Shown here piece after piece: positions 11,601-24,257 of a DNA stretch of 64,000 nt. Under the pieces are notes generated by a model. It was given only the letters and a program-made list of their open reading frames with translations, was not told where the DNA came from and ran no database searches. How positions within the stretch are numbered: position 1 is the first letter of the stretch; every line of letters starts with the position of its first letter. The position numbers were made by a program, and so were the translations under genes. Location of the stretch: positions 124,001-188,000 of the forward strand of contig JAKLMB010000013.1 in assembly GCA_022813625.1 (NCBI GenBank). Direction: 5' to 3'. This DNA comes from Aaosphaeria pasadenensis. Lineage: Eukaryota; Ascomycota; Dothideomycetes; Pleosporales.

Positions 11601-14141
11601 AACAGCATATATACTTCATCCCAGGTCATCTTTTCTCATGATTGTTTCCTGTGGACACTCTTCTGTGGACGGAATGGTATATGGACTTCTAGACGGTTGC
11701 TTTCGTTTCATTGATACACACCTTGCTATAATACAAAGACAGCTATGTAATTTCAAGTTATTTGTTTAATCGTAGGACCAGCAATAGATGATCACAAGTT
11801 CAATTCATCACGCTATGTGCTGGTATCAAAGTGTTCACGATTCAGTCGATGATCTCGCACTGAATATCAAACATGGTGAGCTGTCAGTGCACAATATATC
11901 CAAGAAGTAGGTTACTCCTACACACGACAACGGCGGCTTTGCATCAACATGAGAGCTTTGAAACTTTGTCTGTTCTAACAAGTGTGTCTGATTCGCAATC
12001 CAAATTCATGAAGTGAGGCAAGTCCCATGCAAAATCTACATCAAGTGCTGAGGCACAGTCACATCCACCAGCTCGCTGCTCCTATTGCCCCCCAAAAACG
12101 GCCTCCAAAACCCCAAAATCAGAGACTGGAATGGAAGACTCTGGTAGCCATTTCACTAGCAGCCGCAGCCCGACGGGTGACGACGTATGGTATTGCACGT
12201 CATTTCGGAAGGGTGCATAGTCCATCGGGGGGACACAGTTGATGGCTCCCCGGGCTCACGGGTACTACAGTGGCAACGGACATCGGTATATGGAGCGCCA
12301 GCATTGGAATTGGCAAAGTCGTGCTGAGAGGCTATGACGATGTCGAGGAACCTGAAGTTTGGGCATGCCACGATGTCCATCCATACTTGCCTCAGAAACG
12401 CTCCGACGCTCAACGATTTCCTGGAAATCACGTGGAAACCTAAAACGTACGTGTTCTTTGGGATTGCATGGCATCCTTAAGCTGGGAATCGAGACTGTTG
12501 AGAGTAAACGTTTCGAGCGTAGGGCGCAATATTGACATTCTATTTTTTGGGAACACTCTTACACTGACCACACGAAACCCTCTCCATGTGGCTATGGCTT
12601 AATTTGCCACTCCTTTCTCAACTGCTCTATCTCTAGCAGCATCTTATGGCCGATGACCATGTTTCGATCACCTGTCTCCCTACCATCTCGCCCATCCCGC
12701 TCTTGCGCCTGAATTGTTCGTCTATTCATCCATTGTTTGAGCAAACAAGGAACTTACCATGAGAGTACGCATTCGTATGTGCATACGTCATTCGTATAAT
12801 CATACATGGTAACGGTATATGTGGCGTTGTGGTGTGTTGATTCATGCTTATCTATGGTTTATGATATATCTCTATCGTTTTCAGAGAGAGGGTGGTGATG
12901 GAAATGGTAGTGGTTTACATGGTAGTGGAGTGGAGTTGGGTGTAATGGGTGTCCACATGGGGAGTGGAAATTCGCCACATGTGGTCATGAGGTCGGATGC
13001 TTTCTAATATTGTGGTGGTGTGGTGTGGTTGTGGGGGGTTTAGAACTTGGGTGGGAAGGTTGTTAGGATAAGGGCGGTTGTATAGATGTGTACCTACGTA
13101 GACACGTGTGTATACATATCTGTGTGTATATATCGTTTGAGCGTATTATGCTTGACCCAAGTGTGTCTGCTCTATGCAAAGGTGGTTGAATTGCCTCACG
13201 ATGCCTGGGTCGCACATGGTGTCCTGAGTGACGTGGGAAGATATCGGTATCTACTCCAAACTCCGAATTTTGATCCAGATTCCCATGGAATACATTGGTA
13301 TGCTATGGAAAGCCCTTCAATGTTACCAACCGACTGATATTCCTCCCGGGTCTCGAGACTCACACGCATGGTGTGCGGAGTACGAGGAAGCAGGCGTAGC
13401 CGAACAGGCTGATATGGAACGGGGGACACAGACGATGGGATTGCCTCGCATTGAAAACGTCCAGTTTCTAGTTCAGCGTCTCTGGATATCCTATGTGGCG
13501 ATCACGTAAGGATGCTTGGGTTTTCTTCCTTCTTAAGTTGTTCATGGAAATCCAATGCGGAAGCGGAATGGGTATCCCGTGGTTAGATATTGATATCTGT
13601 CGGCGGATCAATAATGATGCTGCAATTAGTGATTGTTCGCTCCAACTGCAAGAAGAACTATGTCTCTGCGGGCCCTTAGGTTGAGGAGATGTCTACATCG
13701 GATGATCGGACTACTGTACCTGCCTGCCTGCATTCTGTGGGCGGGTGGGTAGGGGCTAGTACCATATTGTGAGGTGGTATTCCTACTGTTTGACGTCCTG
13801 GCTCACGTAACATTCAACTATTGGCGAGGACTCAGATATAGTCACGGGAGGCTGCGTCGGAGGTTATTTCAGAGCAATGTACTCCGTACAGTCCCATGGT
13901 TACGGTGAGGGGTATCCAGCGAGACAGTTGAGGCGAGCCCGTACGAATCCAGCGCAGAAAAGGAGCCAGCACGTGGAGAGAACCACGGGCGATTCTCGTA
14001 TGGTATGGCAAAGAATGAACACGGCTATTCTTCCTATGGCAGACCAGTTTTTTAGATGTGGGTGGACAGAGTGTATGTTTCAGCCGTCAGAGGGACAAAG
14101 GCACATCGGCAACGGTACGGGTCCGAGACAGCACGACAGTC

Positions 14142-14204
14142 GCATCAGGCATTAGGCATCAAGCATCAAGCATCAAGCGTCGAGCATCGAGCATCAAGGA
14201 TCGG
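14142..14204. repeat. Imperfect 7-bp tandem repeat (GCATCAA)
   Basis: Nine consecutive 7-bp units, with three exact GCATCAA copies in the middle and variants such as GCATCAG, GCATTAG, GCATCGA and GCGTCGA around them. It is intergenic, within the gene-poor region upstream of veA. Confidence 0.8.
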
Positions 14205-16975
14205 GGATGACCCTGATGCGTCTCCGGTCATGGAGATGCCGACGGAGATTTGAAGTTGGACAGCGGCGGGAGATGGGCAGGCAACGGCTCTGAAAAATGG
14301 GCCGCTGCAAAGATACCACATCTGGGAGATTGCGCCAACCTAACCCTGAGGGAACGCGCAGACCGTTGAGGATCTGACCGATAGATTGGCAGATGGGTGG
14401 AGCCAGAGAGAGAAGAGAGCAGGGGAAGGGGAAGGGGAAAGAGAAGCGTGAACGGAAATGATCGTAGGGAGGTCAGTCGTTGTTACTAGTGAGTACGAGT
14501 AGATTTACGGAGCAGGGCAGGCCCGGTAGGGGAAGAAGGGAAGGACTCCTCTGCTGTGTACTGTGCTGCGAAATTCCCCATTCCTTGATGAAAAATCCGG
14601 GAGAGCCAGTGCTGGGACAGTGGGACTCCAAAGCGACGGCTATTGGCATCCAACCCGGCTCCACCTGACCTGTTCTTTTAAGTGCACAGTTATGAGCGAT
14701 GAGTAAGTACAGGTCAATCCCTACCATAGCCCACTAGCAATCTAGCATACTCCTTGTAGAATAGCACCAAAGTCAGATATACGGGCGGGACGAGGGCAAT
14801 TAGCACGCGTGAGGGTAAACGTGTATTCTGTACCTTGGGAACAAATGCGTCCAGTGGTGGGCAAAGCATCATAATTAGCACAAGACAGGCTCTCCTCTGT
14901 TGCGACCATCTTCGTCGACCTACGGGAGTACACGCCGGACAGCCAAAGGGAGAAAGCATCTTGGGCTGAACGGGATGGCGCGATGGGCTTGATCGGTACG
15001 ATGCGAAGATGAGATGATACGCTACACTGCTGCTCAGTCTTCTCTGCCATGGGTGCGAGGGCCCCAAGACGGGAGCCTGTGCTTTTAATGCTGGACCACA
15101 ATGACATGATGTGAACGCCCGAGGAGAGAAATAGACTTGTCCCGCAGAAAAGAAGCAGGGGATAGGTTTCTGCTCCGCGGGACGGTGCCCCTGCAAGTTG
15201 CAACTCACCCTTCCATGTAAAGTACTGTAAGCGGAAAAGCCAGCATTGCATGTTGTACGTACGATAATGGGCACAGGCAAAACAATATGCAGAACAGCGA
15301 AAGAAGAGAAGGAGCATGAGCTGTTGATGATTTTGCCGCCGCCATTGTCGTCGTAGGTAGGTTCGTTGCAGTGCGAGCTGAATGCGCGCAGTACAGACTT
15401 ACCCGTTGCAGAGGAGGAAATGATTGTTTCATGAATCAAAAAGCGTCGCAGTCTTGCTCTGAGAGTCTGAGTAAGGACGTACAGAGTACTAGAATATTAG
15501 TCTATGGGTGACAATAATGGCCTCTGTTGGGGCCGGGGGTGTTCCATGGTGGTATTCTCAGACTCAGGGCCGAAGGGGCTCGATGGCATGCGCGCTTGCG
15601 AGAAGAGATGAAGGTCTAACGGTCGCGACCATGACCATGATCATGACTGTGACGATTGAGGTGAGGCTCTGATGCAAGCGCTGTACGGAGTATTAGTTTA
15701 GGTCAATATCCTGGATGTGACATGATCCGTGGAATCGCAGGTGGACATTGGGGGGAAGTGGGTGTGAATGTGATGCGGCGGGGTGCGACCCATTTTTGTC
15801 CATGAACGAGTCGAAGCGAGTTGGTGATGTTTCGTTAGATGTGCATACGGGGCTACGAGAGTAACGAAACCAACTACAAGAGGCATGGTGAATGGAAATG
15901 GTGCCCGCGACCGACCCGCGCCGTCACCGTCGAGCTTAGCAAAGCGCGCCGTCGGAAGTTAGTTGGACCGCTTGACTGGAATAGTAGTCTATGCTCCGTA
16001 GATGAGATGGGATTGTTTAAAACGAGACTGGGGGCTGGCATGGAAATAACTGCACATTGTGAAGTACTCGTACTGTTACGGAATAGACGCTGGGAATAGA
16101 AAACGGGTTAGTGAGCGTATACAAGATGGATGGGGTGAATATGTATATGAACAGACCGTGCGCATTCCGGATTGCGGACAGCCGATCACGGCTTACAGAT
16201 TGTACTGTGTAAGATGAATGCCGATAACTACTAAACTCATCGCGATCATCGTTGAGGCTATGCATGCGCACAACGTATTAAGGTTCTGTTCGTGCTCTTC
16301 GCGCGCGAGGTGTACCGGTGGGTGTAGATGATGGATACAAAGAAAAGAAGGAAGCAATCAAGTAAGGATGAAGTACTCCGTAGTAGTGCACGTAGTAGTG
16401 TGGTCAGTAGTGTTAGTAGGGGCTACTGGCAGCGGCCGCTGGGCGGAGAGTCGGAGACTTGAAGTGAGCCATCAAACACTCGGCAATAGTTACTCGTATG
16501 GTGAACCGTAAGAGCAACTACAGTACATACTCATACTCGAGGGAGGATATCATCATAGCGTTGATTACGGAGTATAGATGATATGAATAGAGGCAATAAT
16601 GCCAGGAAAACCACTGGATTCGCACTTGTATGGGGGCGGGCCTACTCGTAGGTGCAAGTAATTATTGGAGTCTACCTACCTGGTATGGACCATACACCCA
16701 TGCTCTCGCTTCCACCTACCTTCCATCTTCCATGACCATCCCATGTCTATATCTAGATTGCTATTCATAATCATCCGCCTCCGGTACGGAGTATATATTT
16801 TCGGTATTGGCAGACGGTTTGGACCCCCAATTCTGTAGCTGCAGTGTCTTGAAATTCCTATTTACATTGACGCACAGTCCGCACGTAGACAAATTATCCC
16901 ATCCATAACTACCTAGGTACTCCATACTCCATACTGTGGGTGATATATAAGGTTTTTTCCACAGTTTTGGTGGAT

Positions 16976-16993
16976 GGGAAGGGATGGGAGGGG
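16976..16993 (+). other. Putative G-quadruplex motif
   Basis: Four runs of at least three G with loops of one to two bases: GGG AA GGG AT GGG A GGGG. It lies about 1.55 kb upstream of the veA start. Its fold is predicted only from sequence. Confidence 0.55.
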
Positions 16994-17405
16994 CGCGACT
17001 GCGTGGCGTGATGGAGAATGGATGTGATTGGAGCATGTCGGTCCCATGGGCTTGGAACAGCACAGCAGTAGTTGCAGTTGCAGTTGCACAAGGGCTGGGG
17101 CGGCTGAATTGGTTGCTGCAATGCTCTCTCTGCACTTACTCATACACTATGTATGGAGAGTACTCCGGTTACGGGGTATGAAGTTCACTCCTTGGCTTGG
17201 CTAACGGACATGAATTGGATTGTAGGTGAGACCCTTATGACGACGGATGTTGTTGAAGTTCCTATTGAACAAAGAATTGTTAACATCACCATACCTACAC
17301 AGGACACTCTGTACGCGGTACTTGGGTGTACCGTACTGTGTAATGGGTGTGGTTGATAGTATCAGTGGGTGTGAGTGGGCTACTAAAGGACTGGGTGGAC
17401 TAATT

Positions 17406-17431
17406 GGGGAAGGAGGGGAGGGGGACAGGGG
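17406..17431 (+). other. Putative G-quadruplex motif
   Basis: Four runs of four or five G separated by loops of one to five bases (AAGGA, A, ACA). It lies about 1.1 kb upstream of the veA start codon and just before the CCAAT/pyrimidine promoter block. Confidence 0.55.
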
Positions 17432-17651
17432 TGTCTTTGTGCTGGAAGGGTAGATCCATGCTAGCGGCTTCCAATGTCGGCTTTGGTGTCTTGGCTTGCC
17501 TCCCCCGGGCCCCCCTATCCCGCCCAATCCCAAGTCTGGTTCGTTCCTTCCCTTTCGTTCCTCGTTCCTCGTTAGACCACCCTTGTCAGATGGGGGAACC
17601 CGACTATACCACATGTGGGACTAAACCATGTCTATCTATCCATTGAACCGG

Positions 17652-17664
17652 CCAATCAGCCAAT
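17652..17664 (+). promoter_or_regulatory. Tandem CCAAT boxes upstream of veA
   Basis: CCAAT occurs at 17652-17656 and again at 17660-17664, eight bases apart in the same orientation. CCAAT is the recognition core of the fungal HAP/CBC complex. The boxes sit 0.88 kb before the veA ATG, immediately 5' of a pyrimidine tract typical of fungal core promoters. Confidence 0.5.
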
Positions 17665-17709
17665 CACCCATCCCATCTACGAACCCGCCAGCCCCAGCCC
17701 GCCAGCCCA

Positions 17710-17824
17710 GCCCTCTCTCCTCCCAATCTCTCTCTCTCTCTCGCTGCTCCCTTTCCCATTCTCGCTCTCTTCTCTTCCTTCTCCCGTCATCCACGTCTTC
17801 TCTCTCTCCTTCTCCCCTTCATTC
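17710..17824 (+). promoter_or_regulatory. Pyrimidine (CT) tract, likely veA core promoter/leader
   Basis: About 115 bases almost entirely C and T, including a run of TC dinucleotides. CT-rich blocks next to transcription starts are common in filamentous ascomycetes. If transcription starts near the end of the tract, veA has a leader of roughly 0.7 kb with several short upstream ATG frames. Confidence 0.5.
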
Positions 17825-18540
17825 CTCGCAACAATTCCACCTATCGGTTGTTGCGCGCGGGACGACGAGAAGAGAGAAGAGCGAACAACACTCAAAGAAA
17901 AAGGAGGAAGAAAGAGCTTTTGGACATTGTGAAGGAACGCCATATTGTGTATATTGAACAGAGAAAGGTCGCCGCCAACAACCCAAGCAAATAAACCCCT
18001 TCATTCCCTCCCGCTCGGCTCCCACTGGATTCCTCCCAATTCTTCTCTACCACGGATCCCTCGCCCGCCCGGCGGTTTTCTATCGCGCGCCCATTCTTCT
18101 GTCCTCAACTCTCCCAGACGAGTAGTCCCAACCGTCTCGCACGTCTCTGGTCTTGTCTTATCGTCGTTCCATCGGTTCACTGCATCGCACACTACATCAC
18201 ACATTCGACTGTATTCCTCACCATTTTAATTCATCGAAATCTCTAACATAAATTGCGGCTTTGTCCCGTTGATTCGAGGTAGGTTCCTTGAGCTCTTCTT
18301 CACTCTCCTGGCCGTTTTCGCTTCTTCCCACTGGAATCGAGGTTCTGCCCCAGCTCTTTGGTCTTGGGTTCGCCGATACCACGGACGCCCTTCCCCAGCA
18401 TCTCCATTCTCCACCACAGCCAACCGTCATCACTACCAGCTCTCGATCATTCAGGAACGCGCCCGTGATCAAAGGAATTGTCATTTGTCTGCATCTACTG
18501 ACCCGATCCCTACAGTCCCGAATCAACACCACTCGCATCG

Positions 18541-20409
18541 ATGGCGAGTATAATCCCCGTCGCCAATGAGACGACCTCCTCTGGCTCTCGCCTCACCAAG
18601 GAAGGTAAACGCATCACGTATGCATTGCAGGTCATCCAACAACCCGAGCGTGCTCGCGCCTGTGGTTCTGGTGCCAAATCCTCTGCAGATAGGCGTCCCG
18701 TAGATCCCCCACCGATTGTCGAGTTGCGCGTCTACGAAGGTGAGGGCAACAACAAGCAGGAGATAACCTTTGCATACAATGCAAACTTCTTCCTGTTCGC
18801 CACCCTCGAGAATGCTCGCGCAATCGCCCCGGGCCGTGGTCCCCCTACTGCCCCGAGTTTCCCTGTCCTTACCGGAACTCCCGTGGCCGGAATGGCCTAC
18901 CTGGACCGACCCAGTCCAGCCGGCTACTTCATCTTTCCGGATCTCTCAGTCCGCCACGAGGGCAAGTACCGCCTGAGCTTCGCTCTCTATGAGGAGCTGA
19001 AGGATCCCAAGGATATGGACCCTGAGGACCGTACCCAGGCTCACACTCAGGCCCACACCCAGAATGGCTTGGACGCCCACGTTTCCCATCGTCTCGAGGT
19101 CAAGTCCTCCCCCTTTGTCGTCTTCTCGGCGAAGAAATTCCCTGGCCTGTCCGAGAGCACCGCTCTGAGCCGCATGGTCGCCGAGCAGGGATGCCGCGTC
19201 CGTATCAGGCGCGATGTGCGCATGAGGCGCCGCGAGAACAAGTCCTCCAAGGATTGGGACGAGTACGATGAGGAAGCTGCTTACGAGCAGGCCAGACGCA
19301 CCGCAACTCCCGATGCATACGGTCAGCAACAACAGGGCCTCCCCACTCCCAACGCGCTCGATGGCAGTGATCGCCCTCGTTCTGTTTCCAACGCCAGCAA
19401 TGCATCCTTCGCCCCTCCTCGCCGACCCAGCATGGAAGAGATGGCTTCCGCCTATCAGTCGAACAACGGTTACCAGCAGCAACCCATGGCCCCGCCTCCC
19501 AGCACCAGCTATTCGCAGATGAACCAATACGGCTCCAGCCAGAACCAGTACCAGAGCCAATATGTACCTCCTCAGCCCGCGGCCCCTGTCATGCAACCAC
19601 CTCAGGCTCCATACTCTCACCAGTCCCAGCAGGCGGCACACAGCAGCTACCCCAGCCAGTCCGGAATGCATTTGAACCAATCCTACGGATACATGTCCAA
19701 CCAGAGCTATCAGCAGCCACACTACGAGCAGCCTGCCCCTGTTCGCCAGGAGCCGCCCGTTGAGTATGCTCAGCCTGCAAGTGAATACCGCCGACCGTCC
19801 GTCCCTCAGACTCCACAGCAATATCCAGGTCCGAGCCAGATGGTCCCGCCCTACAGTCCCATGGAGCAGTACAACCGGTCTCAGCAGATGAATCAGTCCA
19901 TCACTCCGCTTCAACCGCTTCAACCGCTCCAGTCGTCGAATCCGCCATCATCATCTTCTTCCGGTACAATCCATATGTCTAACGGTCATGCTTTGGCACC
20001 ACTGAAAACGCTGCATCCGCCCGCCTCGATGGACAGACTTGAACCCGTTTCTCCATCGTATCAGTCTCCGCCCCACTCGTTGTCAGCTCCCATGTCCGCC
20101 ACTTCAGATGCTCCGCAGCCTCACGTGTATCCCGAAAGCTCTCGTCCGTCCTTGTCTAAGTATCCGCCCCAAGGCCCACCGCCGTCTAGCAGTGGTCAGA
20201 AGCGAAGCTTCTCGAGCACTTTTGATACGAAGCACATGACAGACCGTTTGCAACAGGGTGCTCGGCCTAACCCAACCGCGCCTCAGTATGGTTACAATGA
20301 CGGCTACGACGAACCGGACATGGAGGAGCCAATGGATCGAGCTTCCATGAGCTACCGCCGCGCAGATGGAACTTCACGATCGCGTCGAGTTCCTGAGCTT
20401 GCCATCTAG
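18541..20409 (+). CDS. veA: Velvet-family developmental regulator VeA
   Basis: Single exon, 622 aa, from ATG MASIIPVANETTSSGSR. The velvet domain spans about residues 20-240. It includes the diagnostic stretches QQPERARACGSGAKSSADRR, YNANFFLFATLE, YLDRPSPAGYFIFPDLSVRH, and GCRVRIRRDVRMRRR, which ends the domain and is basic. VeA acts with VelB and the methyltransferase-like LaeA in the light-regulated velvet complex, which moves to the nucleus and controls development and secondary metabolism. The remaining about 380 residues are Gln/Pro/Ser/Tyr-rich and disordered. A C-terminal segment (KRSFSSTFDTKHMTDRLQQG) resembles the conserved tail of VeA proteins. Length and order match VeA rather than the shorter VelB or VosA. 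The gene is isolated: about 6.9 kb of gene-free DNA upstream and 3.9 kb downstream. Confidence 0.96.
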   Translation: MASIIPVANETTSSGSRLTKEGKRITYALQVIQQPERARACGSGAKSSADRRPVDPPPIVELRVYEGEGNNKQEITFAYNANFFLFATLENARAIAPGRGPPTAPSFPVLTGTPVAGMAYLDRPSPAGYFIFPDLSVRHEGKYRLSFALYEELKDPKDMDPEDRTQAHTQAHTQNGLDAHVSHRLEVKSSPFVVFSAKKFPGLSESTALSRMVAEQGCRVRIRRDVRMRRRENKSSKDWDEYDEEAAYEQARRTATPDAYGQQQQGLPTPNALDGSDRPRSVSNASNASFAPPRRPSMEEMASAYQSNNGYQQQPMAPPPSTSYSQMNQYGSSQNQYQSQYVPPQPAAPVMQPPQAPYSHQSQQAAHSSYPSQSGMHLNQSYGYMSNQSYQQPHYEQPAPVRQEPPVEYAQPASEYRRPSVPQTPQQYPGPSQMVPPYSPMEQYNRSQQMNQSITPLQPLQPLQSSNPPSSSSSGTIHMSNGHALAPLKTLHPPASMDRLEPVSPSYQSPPHSLSAPMSATSDAPQPHVYPESSRPSLSKYPPQGPPPSSSGQKRSFSSTFDTKHMTDRLQQGARPNPTAPQYGYNDGYDEPDMEEPMDRASMSYRRADGTSRSRRVPELAI

Positions 20410-21680
20410 GCTCGTCACAGTGGTGATCTCTTCACGGCGGCACTCTGTTCTGGTGTCTAAAAGATCTTGGCGTTCCGGTTATGACTGATCAGGAGTGCCT
20501 ACCTTTCTCGCGATATCCCCTTGTACCACAGAGAAGAACGTATGAATGAAACCATCAGCGATCTTTGTTTTGGTATAACCTTGTTTTCTCCCATTTTTTT
20601 TGTCCCATTTGCTTTGCCAGATCTCCCTTGATTGGGGGAACGTATAGCACCACACAATCAGAATTTTCCTTGACGTTAAACGAACCAAGACGCAATCTTT
20701 GTCACTTGCTAACTCGAAGCAACATACCTAATTTCCTTAAACACTTGCCTCACGTTCTATTTCCTATTTTGCCCTACTCATTGTAGTTGTAAGTTTTGAC
20801 GGTGAAAGAAGATGACCAGAAAGAAGGCAACCAAGAAGAAAAAGACGAAGACCGCTTGAGCACTGGAGGATCAGGGCAGAATATCCACGCTCCTCGTTTC
20901 GCGCCGTGTGCGCACACACACTACTCAGTGTGCCTAGTCTTAGAGCAAAGAGAAAGCACTTTGGCAGCGCACGAGATAGGCAATCATACTGATATCTTTC
21001 CTTTAGGTTTCTTTTTTCTTTTCTTTTTTCGCTTCTTGCTACTCTTATTTTTCTTTTATTCTTTTGGTTCCTCAGGTCGTGGTACACGGGCGTATATCGT
21101 TCTTTCCTTTACCGTATCTCAGCAAACGATAGCTAGCATGTTAGTCCTCTATCAAATGTGATCCCATTTCATCTCCAAATCGTGCCAACGGTGACCCACC
21201 AGACAGTGCAAGTACTCCTAACCAAATGCGGCCATTACCTCGTGCGTTATTTACCCTTGGGTTACCTACCGAGTGGTTCGAGAAACGGGAGGGGTTTTCC
21301 ATTCCTGTCCTGACCAGACAAAGAAATATCTGTCTTCCAGACGAGCATAGGTGGGGTTGTTTGACACACCAACGAGCGACGCAAGGTTATTCTAGCCCCC
21401 AGAGAACTAAACTCACGAGTCTTTAGAACGACCAGACGACGTCAATAATGACTAAGATAAGTGAGCAGAATCGAACCTTCGGGGTCCCACGCGTCTCATG
21501 TCCAAAAGAGGAAAACGCAGGTTGCAACACTCTGTAGAGTGCCTGGTTTTGTTACATCATCTTCTACATCAGCGTACATTAGCTTGACTGGCTCACCTAG
21601 CGTTCGTATGATTGCTTTGCTTTTTGTGGTGGTAGTAGCTTGAGGGTTTCGAGTTTGGGTTTTGGTTTTCAGGAGGTGGT

Positions 21681-21715
21681 GGGAAGGAGGGAAGGAGGGA
21701 AGGAGGGAGGGAGGG
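21681..21715 (+). repeat. GGGAAGGA microsatellite with G-quadruplex potential
   Basis: Three GGGAAGGA-type units followed by GGGA units, giving six G-triplets within 35 bases with short purine loops. It is intergenic, 1.3 kb after the veA stop. Confidence 0.7.
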
Positions 21716-24250
21716 TTGTTGCCTCTTACGTCTGTTCAGTTGTTTTCGTTTTCGTTGCTCCTTCCCTTCTTGACTTGTCTTACTATTGTATACTATCTAT
21801 TTTCGTGAACGTACACGGAGGAAGTACCTCACATGTACTTGGACGTATATGCATTAGGATGACCTTGAGTGGGCACATAAACTAGTATAGCAGCACTTCT
21901 AATTCGCTGTTTTTGAAGAGAACTATTGTTCTGTATACTGGTTTGTAGTTGCGTGGTATGCATGGCATCTTGTGCTTGTATAGTACGGTAGATGCAGGTT
22001 TAGTACCACGTACTGTCACGCTTGAGTGATATGTTTTTAACTCATTGTTGGGTGGTACTTCTAGGATAATCAACCTGGTGGAAAACAAGACGTCCCAAGC
22101 AGCCATCAGTTATATAAAGGATGCACTTACTACTTACCTCCGTATATTCATAAGACATGATTAACATTACTGATTCTTAGGGGTAGCTGGTACACAGAGA
22201 GTAATAGTCAACCGACGTTCCCTTCTGACGCTGTCTGAGTCATTGATTGTCGATCCATCTTATCATTTGTGGACGTCGACTTACTTGGACTCACATCTAC
22301 TAGGACATCCATCTGAGAACATGAGCCAACAACTCTACAGACTCCTCGATCTACACCTACCATTATTGGAGACTCCAATCAGACCAAGCAGAGTACGTCA
22401 GCACCCATTATATATGGAAATGACCTACTCAGATATGCACAATGGGAACTTAATCCATTGCCATCTGAACCATGTTGAACGCATTATCTCCACTCGCGTC
22501 AGGAGAGACCCTCAACCCGTAGCAGACCCCAGGATGGGAGGCTGAAGCGTTAGAAGAGGTAGGTTCAATGTATACGACGAATTGATTGAAGCCATGCTGA
22601 GAATGTTTCTGTCTTTCTTCCATAGAGGAGGTGCCTTTGTCGATCGATTACTGCTGTCACGATGATGGACTACGTCATCATGCCTAGCAATGCACTCACA
22701 TGCACAGTCTTTGAGGGGATCTCTGGAACCGTTGGTTACATCGAAGTTTACTGATTGTGACTGCAAGAGAAGATTGTCGGTGGGTGCAAACTCCCTTCTC
22801 GCAATGCAATGGAAATTGTGAGCATGTGTAAGGGATAGTGTGGATGATGTACATGGATTGCTTAGTTACTGTACTGTTCGAAGTCGTCGCCGTAGTTGTC
22901 TATGTTCGTGTATATTAATATGAATGTGGACTTTGGAGGTGTAGACACAGGAGCAAAGTATCGACCCCCAAGGTAGTCGAGACCATATATATGCGTATGA
23001 ATGCTCCTATATCGGACACCGCATACATACGCAAAGGCGAAAAAGACCCGTGCTCAATTGCCAGTAATCTAAAAAGGGTTTTACAGAGATTGTCTTTTTC
23101 CTCATTGGAAATTTCTCAATGACAAGTAAATGTGTGATCGTAGTCTCCGGCATTTGCAGTGACGAACTCGCCGGGCCAATGGGAGAGCTCGCAGGTTCAC
23201 CAACGACATGGCCAACCGAATTATGTGGATGCCGGTTGCAGAACCCTCCGACCACGCTGTACGTGTGCCTTGATTATTTGATTGCAATTCGCCCATGCAA
23301 GATCCGGGAGCCTGTCTCGTTAATTTCCAGCTTGTTGGGTCCGCTATGGTGAGATTGTAATTACAGCATTGGGAGTGGCACAGTACGTGCATAGATGGGA
23401 ATTTATATATGAAGATGCTCCAGGAAGAAAATCCCATATTGAACAATAGACTCTAGAGGACATTCATTGAAACATTCTCCCCCACTACGGCGACGTCTTC
23501 TAATAATTCCCATTACTACGTAATAATGGCTCCCACTTAGACTTCCATATTGAGTAATAACACGATGAGGTTGGTGAGAGCTGAGAGGTTGCTAGGTAGA
23601 TCTAGCCTGAGTTAGGGTTCGCGCGGGGTAGCTCCGTGAGCACGCAATTGATCGAAGCCCCTCCTTCTCCCACTTGCACTCCCGCTTGCACTCCCACTCA
23701 AGAAGCTCTCGCGTCTCCCCATTCCAAGCCATGATACGACCGACATCGGTGGGCTGATTTACACACGATTTCTCAATTGGCAATGAATGTGAAGGTTCAG
23801 ATTCTACGAGGTCGAAGGTGACCTTTTGAAGGATAATATTGATAGAAGCTTGAACGTATATACTTGTATACGAGATACTCTCGTAACGCGTCCAGTTGCG
23901 CATCATTTGAATCCCAAATTGGCCATCACGAACAGCCTTCCAATGATCACGAATTGCCATGGCTCTTCTCAAACTCGTGGGGTCCCTCTCATGCACACTA
24001 ACGAGATGACGTGACGGCGACGGAATATAGCATAATTTCGTTGAACCTGAACCTGTCCCAATGTCTTTTAGTACCCTCTTGGACGGTGTTGTCTTTACTT
24101 TTTTGCTCGCGCTTGTCCGGACCCTGAATCTCTTTTTAATTCCAGAGATTCCCCCGCTCTCGAGGGCTCTTGAATTCTTCCTCTCTCTCCTCTGCTTCTT
24201 CCTTCTGCTTCTTCAGCTTGTGTCCGAGTATACTATACACCTCCTTCCCT

Positions 24251-24257
24251 TATAAAG
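24251..24257 (+). promoter_or_regulatory. TATA-like box before the sulfhydrylase gene
   Basis: TATAAAG lies 32 bases before the ATG at 24289 and follows a pyrimidine-rich tract (about 24165-24245). It could be a TATA box only if the leader is very short, so it may instead lie within the leader. Confidence 0.3.

Larger units (their letters stand above)
11601..18540. other. Large gene-poor region upstream of veA
   Basis: About 6.9 kb with no gene model I can support on either strand. The longest frames are overlapping minus-strand frames at 14714-15439 and 14742-15317 with no recognisable domain. The region does hold a 7-bp tandem repeat, several G-run clusters, five exact copies of TACTCCGTA (either orientation), tandem CCAAT boxes and a long pyrimidine tract close to veA. 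It probably contains the veA promoter and long 5' leader, and may hold non-coding RNA. Confidence 0.5.

Noticed and set aside
14714..15439. Minus-strand open frame of 241 codons, overlapped by another of 191 codons
   Set aside because: Two overlapping frames in a GC-balanced intergenic stretch. Neither has a domain, hydrophobic pattern or splice-site support, and both are rich in Ser, Cys and Arg as expected for chance frames.
21455..21500. tRNA B-box-like GGTTCGATTC on the minus strand
   Set aside because: The flanking bases do not pair as a T stem, and no D arm, anticodon arm or acceptor could be drawn.
23592..23996. Minus-strand frame of 134 codons between veA and the sulfhydrylase gene
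   Set aside because: No domain or neighbour support. It could be a decayed gene piece, but nothing in the sequence shows what it was.
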